From Morchella semilibera (Eukaryota; Ascomycota; Pezizomycetes; Pezizales; Morchellaceae): DNA of 64,000 bases. The notes beneath the pieces are model-generated. The model did not search any database. It was not told where the DNA came from and saw only the letters and a list, made by a program, of their open reading frames with translations. The stretch spans positions 1,262,001-1,326,000 of the forward strand of contig WBVU01000004.1 of assembly GCA_009192285.1 (NCBI GenBank), given 5' to 3'. The first letter of the stretch is position 1. Every line of letters starts with the position of its first letter. Shown one piece after another: positions 62,600 to 64,000 of the stretch. The position numbers were made by a program, and so were the translations under genes.

Positions 62600-64000
62600 A
62601 TGGATAAAGCAGCTGAGCTCGTCGATGGCATCAAGAATGTTACTCTTGGTGGAGAGGCTACGGCCCCAGAAGCCAAACCTACTAGTGTCAGACCTAAAGG
62701 CGAGAAGAAAGCAAAGAAAGCTGCGGCGAAGGGCCCTGCCGACGCTACACCATTGGAGGTTTGACACCAAAGCTTTGGAGATCCGGCCGGATGGCCTCGC
62801 TGACCACCTACTTCTTTCTTACAGCTCGAGCCCGCGCCGGAGTTCATTCCCCATAGAATTCAACTTTTCGAGAAGCTCAAGGCCGAATATGATGCTGAAA
62901 TTGCTGGTATGGGATTCGTACCCTATTTCGTTAGTTGAACTTCGCGTTTCGTTTGTTTTCTAATCCCCTTTCTCTTTAGCGAAACCCCGCGAGGAAATCA
63001 CCGTTACGTTGCCCGACGGTTCTGTCATCGTGGGAAAATCATGGGAAACCTCCCCCGCAGAAATCGCAAGAAACATAGCGAAGAGCCTTTTCGAGAAGAC
63101 CGTGATTTCTAGGGTTGATGGTCTATTGTGGGACATTGAAAGACCGCTAGAGAGATCGTGTTCTTTGGAATTGCTTGACTTTGAGAACCCAGAAGGTTCG
63201 TCCTCTAAAGTGTGACTCACCACATCCTATTGTAGGGACTTATTCATTACAACAGGGAAGCGTGTTTTCTGGCACTCCTCTGCCCATGTTCTCGGTGAGG
63301 CTGCTGAGCGTAGATTCGGGTGCCATCTTTGTCTTGGACCACCAACAGATGATGGTTTCTTCTACGAGATGGGACTCGGCGAGGGCGAGGCTGTCACTGC
63401 TGCAGATTACAAACCGTTAGAGACTATTGCACAGAAGGCTATTAAGGAGAAGCAGCCATTCGAGCGTTTGGTTGTTTCAAAGGAGAATTTGCTTGAAATG
63501 TTTAAGCACAACAAGTACAAGCAGGTCTTGATCGGGTCAAAGGTCCCGGACGGTACTAGCACCACTGTTTACAGATGTGGACCTTTGATTGATTTATGTG
63601 TTGGGCCACACGTTCCCCACACTGGTAGAATAAAGACTTTCCAGGTTATGAAGGTAAGATCTATATTGGGGATCGTGTGTGTCCATATTCTCACTAGTTT
63701 ATATATAGAACTCATCGTCTTACTTCCTCGGCGATGCCGCGAATGACTCGTTACAACGTATTTACGGTATCAGTTTCCCAGATAAGAAGCAGATGGATGA
63801 GCACAAGAAGATGCTCGAGGAGGCAGCTAAGCGCGATCACCGCAAAATTGGAAAAGATCAAGAGCTTTTCTTCTTCCACGAGCTATCCCCTGGTTCATGC
63901 TTCTTTCTCCCTCACGGTACAAGAATCTATAATACCTTGGTTGAATTTCTCCGCTCAGAGTACTGGAAGCGCGGCTACGAGGAAGTCATCACCCCGAATA
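62600..64000 (+). CDS. THS1: Threonyl-tRNA synthetase, 5' part (cut by window edge)
   Basis: Charges tRNA-Thr with threonine. Exons seen: 62600-62758, 62825-62906, 62980-63195, 63256-63653 and 63709 to the edge at 64000. Introns are 66, 73, 60 and 55 nt, all in phase. The Lys/Ala-rich N-terminal extension ([14 protein letters not shown]) is typical of eukaryotic enzymes. A TGS domain follows ([20 protein letters not shown]), then the SAD editing domain ([20 protein letters not shown] with the paired His, and [15 protein letters not shown]), and the start of the class II core ([20 protein letters not shown]). The catalytic motifs 2 and 3 and the anticodon-binding domain lie beyond the window. 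The symbol follows the yeast cytosolic gene; one gene may serve both cytosol and mitochondria. Confidence 0.93.

Overview
The window is nuclear DNA of a filamentous ascomycete (Pezizomycotina). The evidence is short GT-AG introns of about 49-120 bp with CTAAC/CTAAT-like branch sites, a head-to-head pair of myosin-motor-like chitin synthases, and single-copy fungal housekeeping genes (SPO7, AUR1, AAR2, PRP5, threonyl-tRNA synthetase). A decayed HNH-endonuclease gene resembles a family I recall as frequent in Pezizomycetes such as truffles, so that class is a guess only. Gene density is low, and intergenic DNA is rich in homopolymers, microsatellites and TACATGTA palindromes.

Layout. 1-105: possible 3' end of an unknown gene. 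2182-7580 (-) and 9971-15730 (+): class VII (CsmB-like) and class V (CsmA-like) chitin synthases, divergently transcribed from a 2.4 kb shared region. 16774-17885 (-): medium-chain reductase. 18534-18722 (-): 62-residue membrane protein. 21973-23869 (+): DHA1-type MFS transporter. 24.9-25.6 kb: tRNA-like Pol III element and a 51-bp minisatellite. 26349-27978 (-): alpha/beta hydrolase of the CGI-58/Cld1 family. 29085-30080 (-): HNH-nuclease pseudogene. 31504-32847 (+): Spo7. 33637-33855: pogo/Fot1-type MITE. 36128-38389 (-): nine-exon amino-acid permease. 41267-42758 (+): inositol phosphorylceramide synthase AUR1. 44169-45443 (+): AAR2. 46739-48061 (+): TatD/Scn1-like hydrolase. 49104-49461 (-): 100-residue dsRBD protein. 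51480-51903 (-): unknown interrupted reading frame. 54087-54872 (+): orphan ORF. 55354-57981 (+): divergent CMGC-like kinase. 58510-62280 (+): PRP5. 62600 to the window end (+): threonyl-tRNA synthetase, cut by the edge.

Exon boundaries were worked out by hand from splice consensus, reading phase and family continuity. Every multi-exon model given closes in frame. The two chitin synthases are the clearest functional unit: both carry motor-like, cytochrome-b5-like, GT2 and DEK_C regions, but only CsmA keeps the P-loop. SPO7, AUR1 and the Cld1-like hydrolase all act in membrane-lipid metabolism but are spread over 16 kb and are not an obvious cluster. AAR2 and PRP5 are both spliceosomal. I found no convincing wholly new system. 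The most unusual items are the HNH relic with its intron preserved, the second interrupted reading frame at 51.5 kb, the small dsRBD protein, the kinase with a Cys/His insert, and the MITE.
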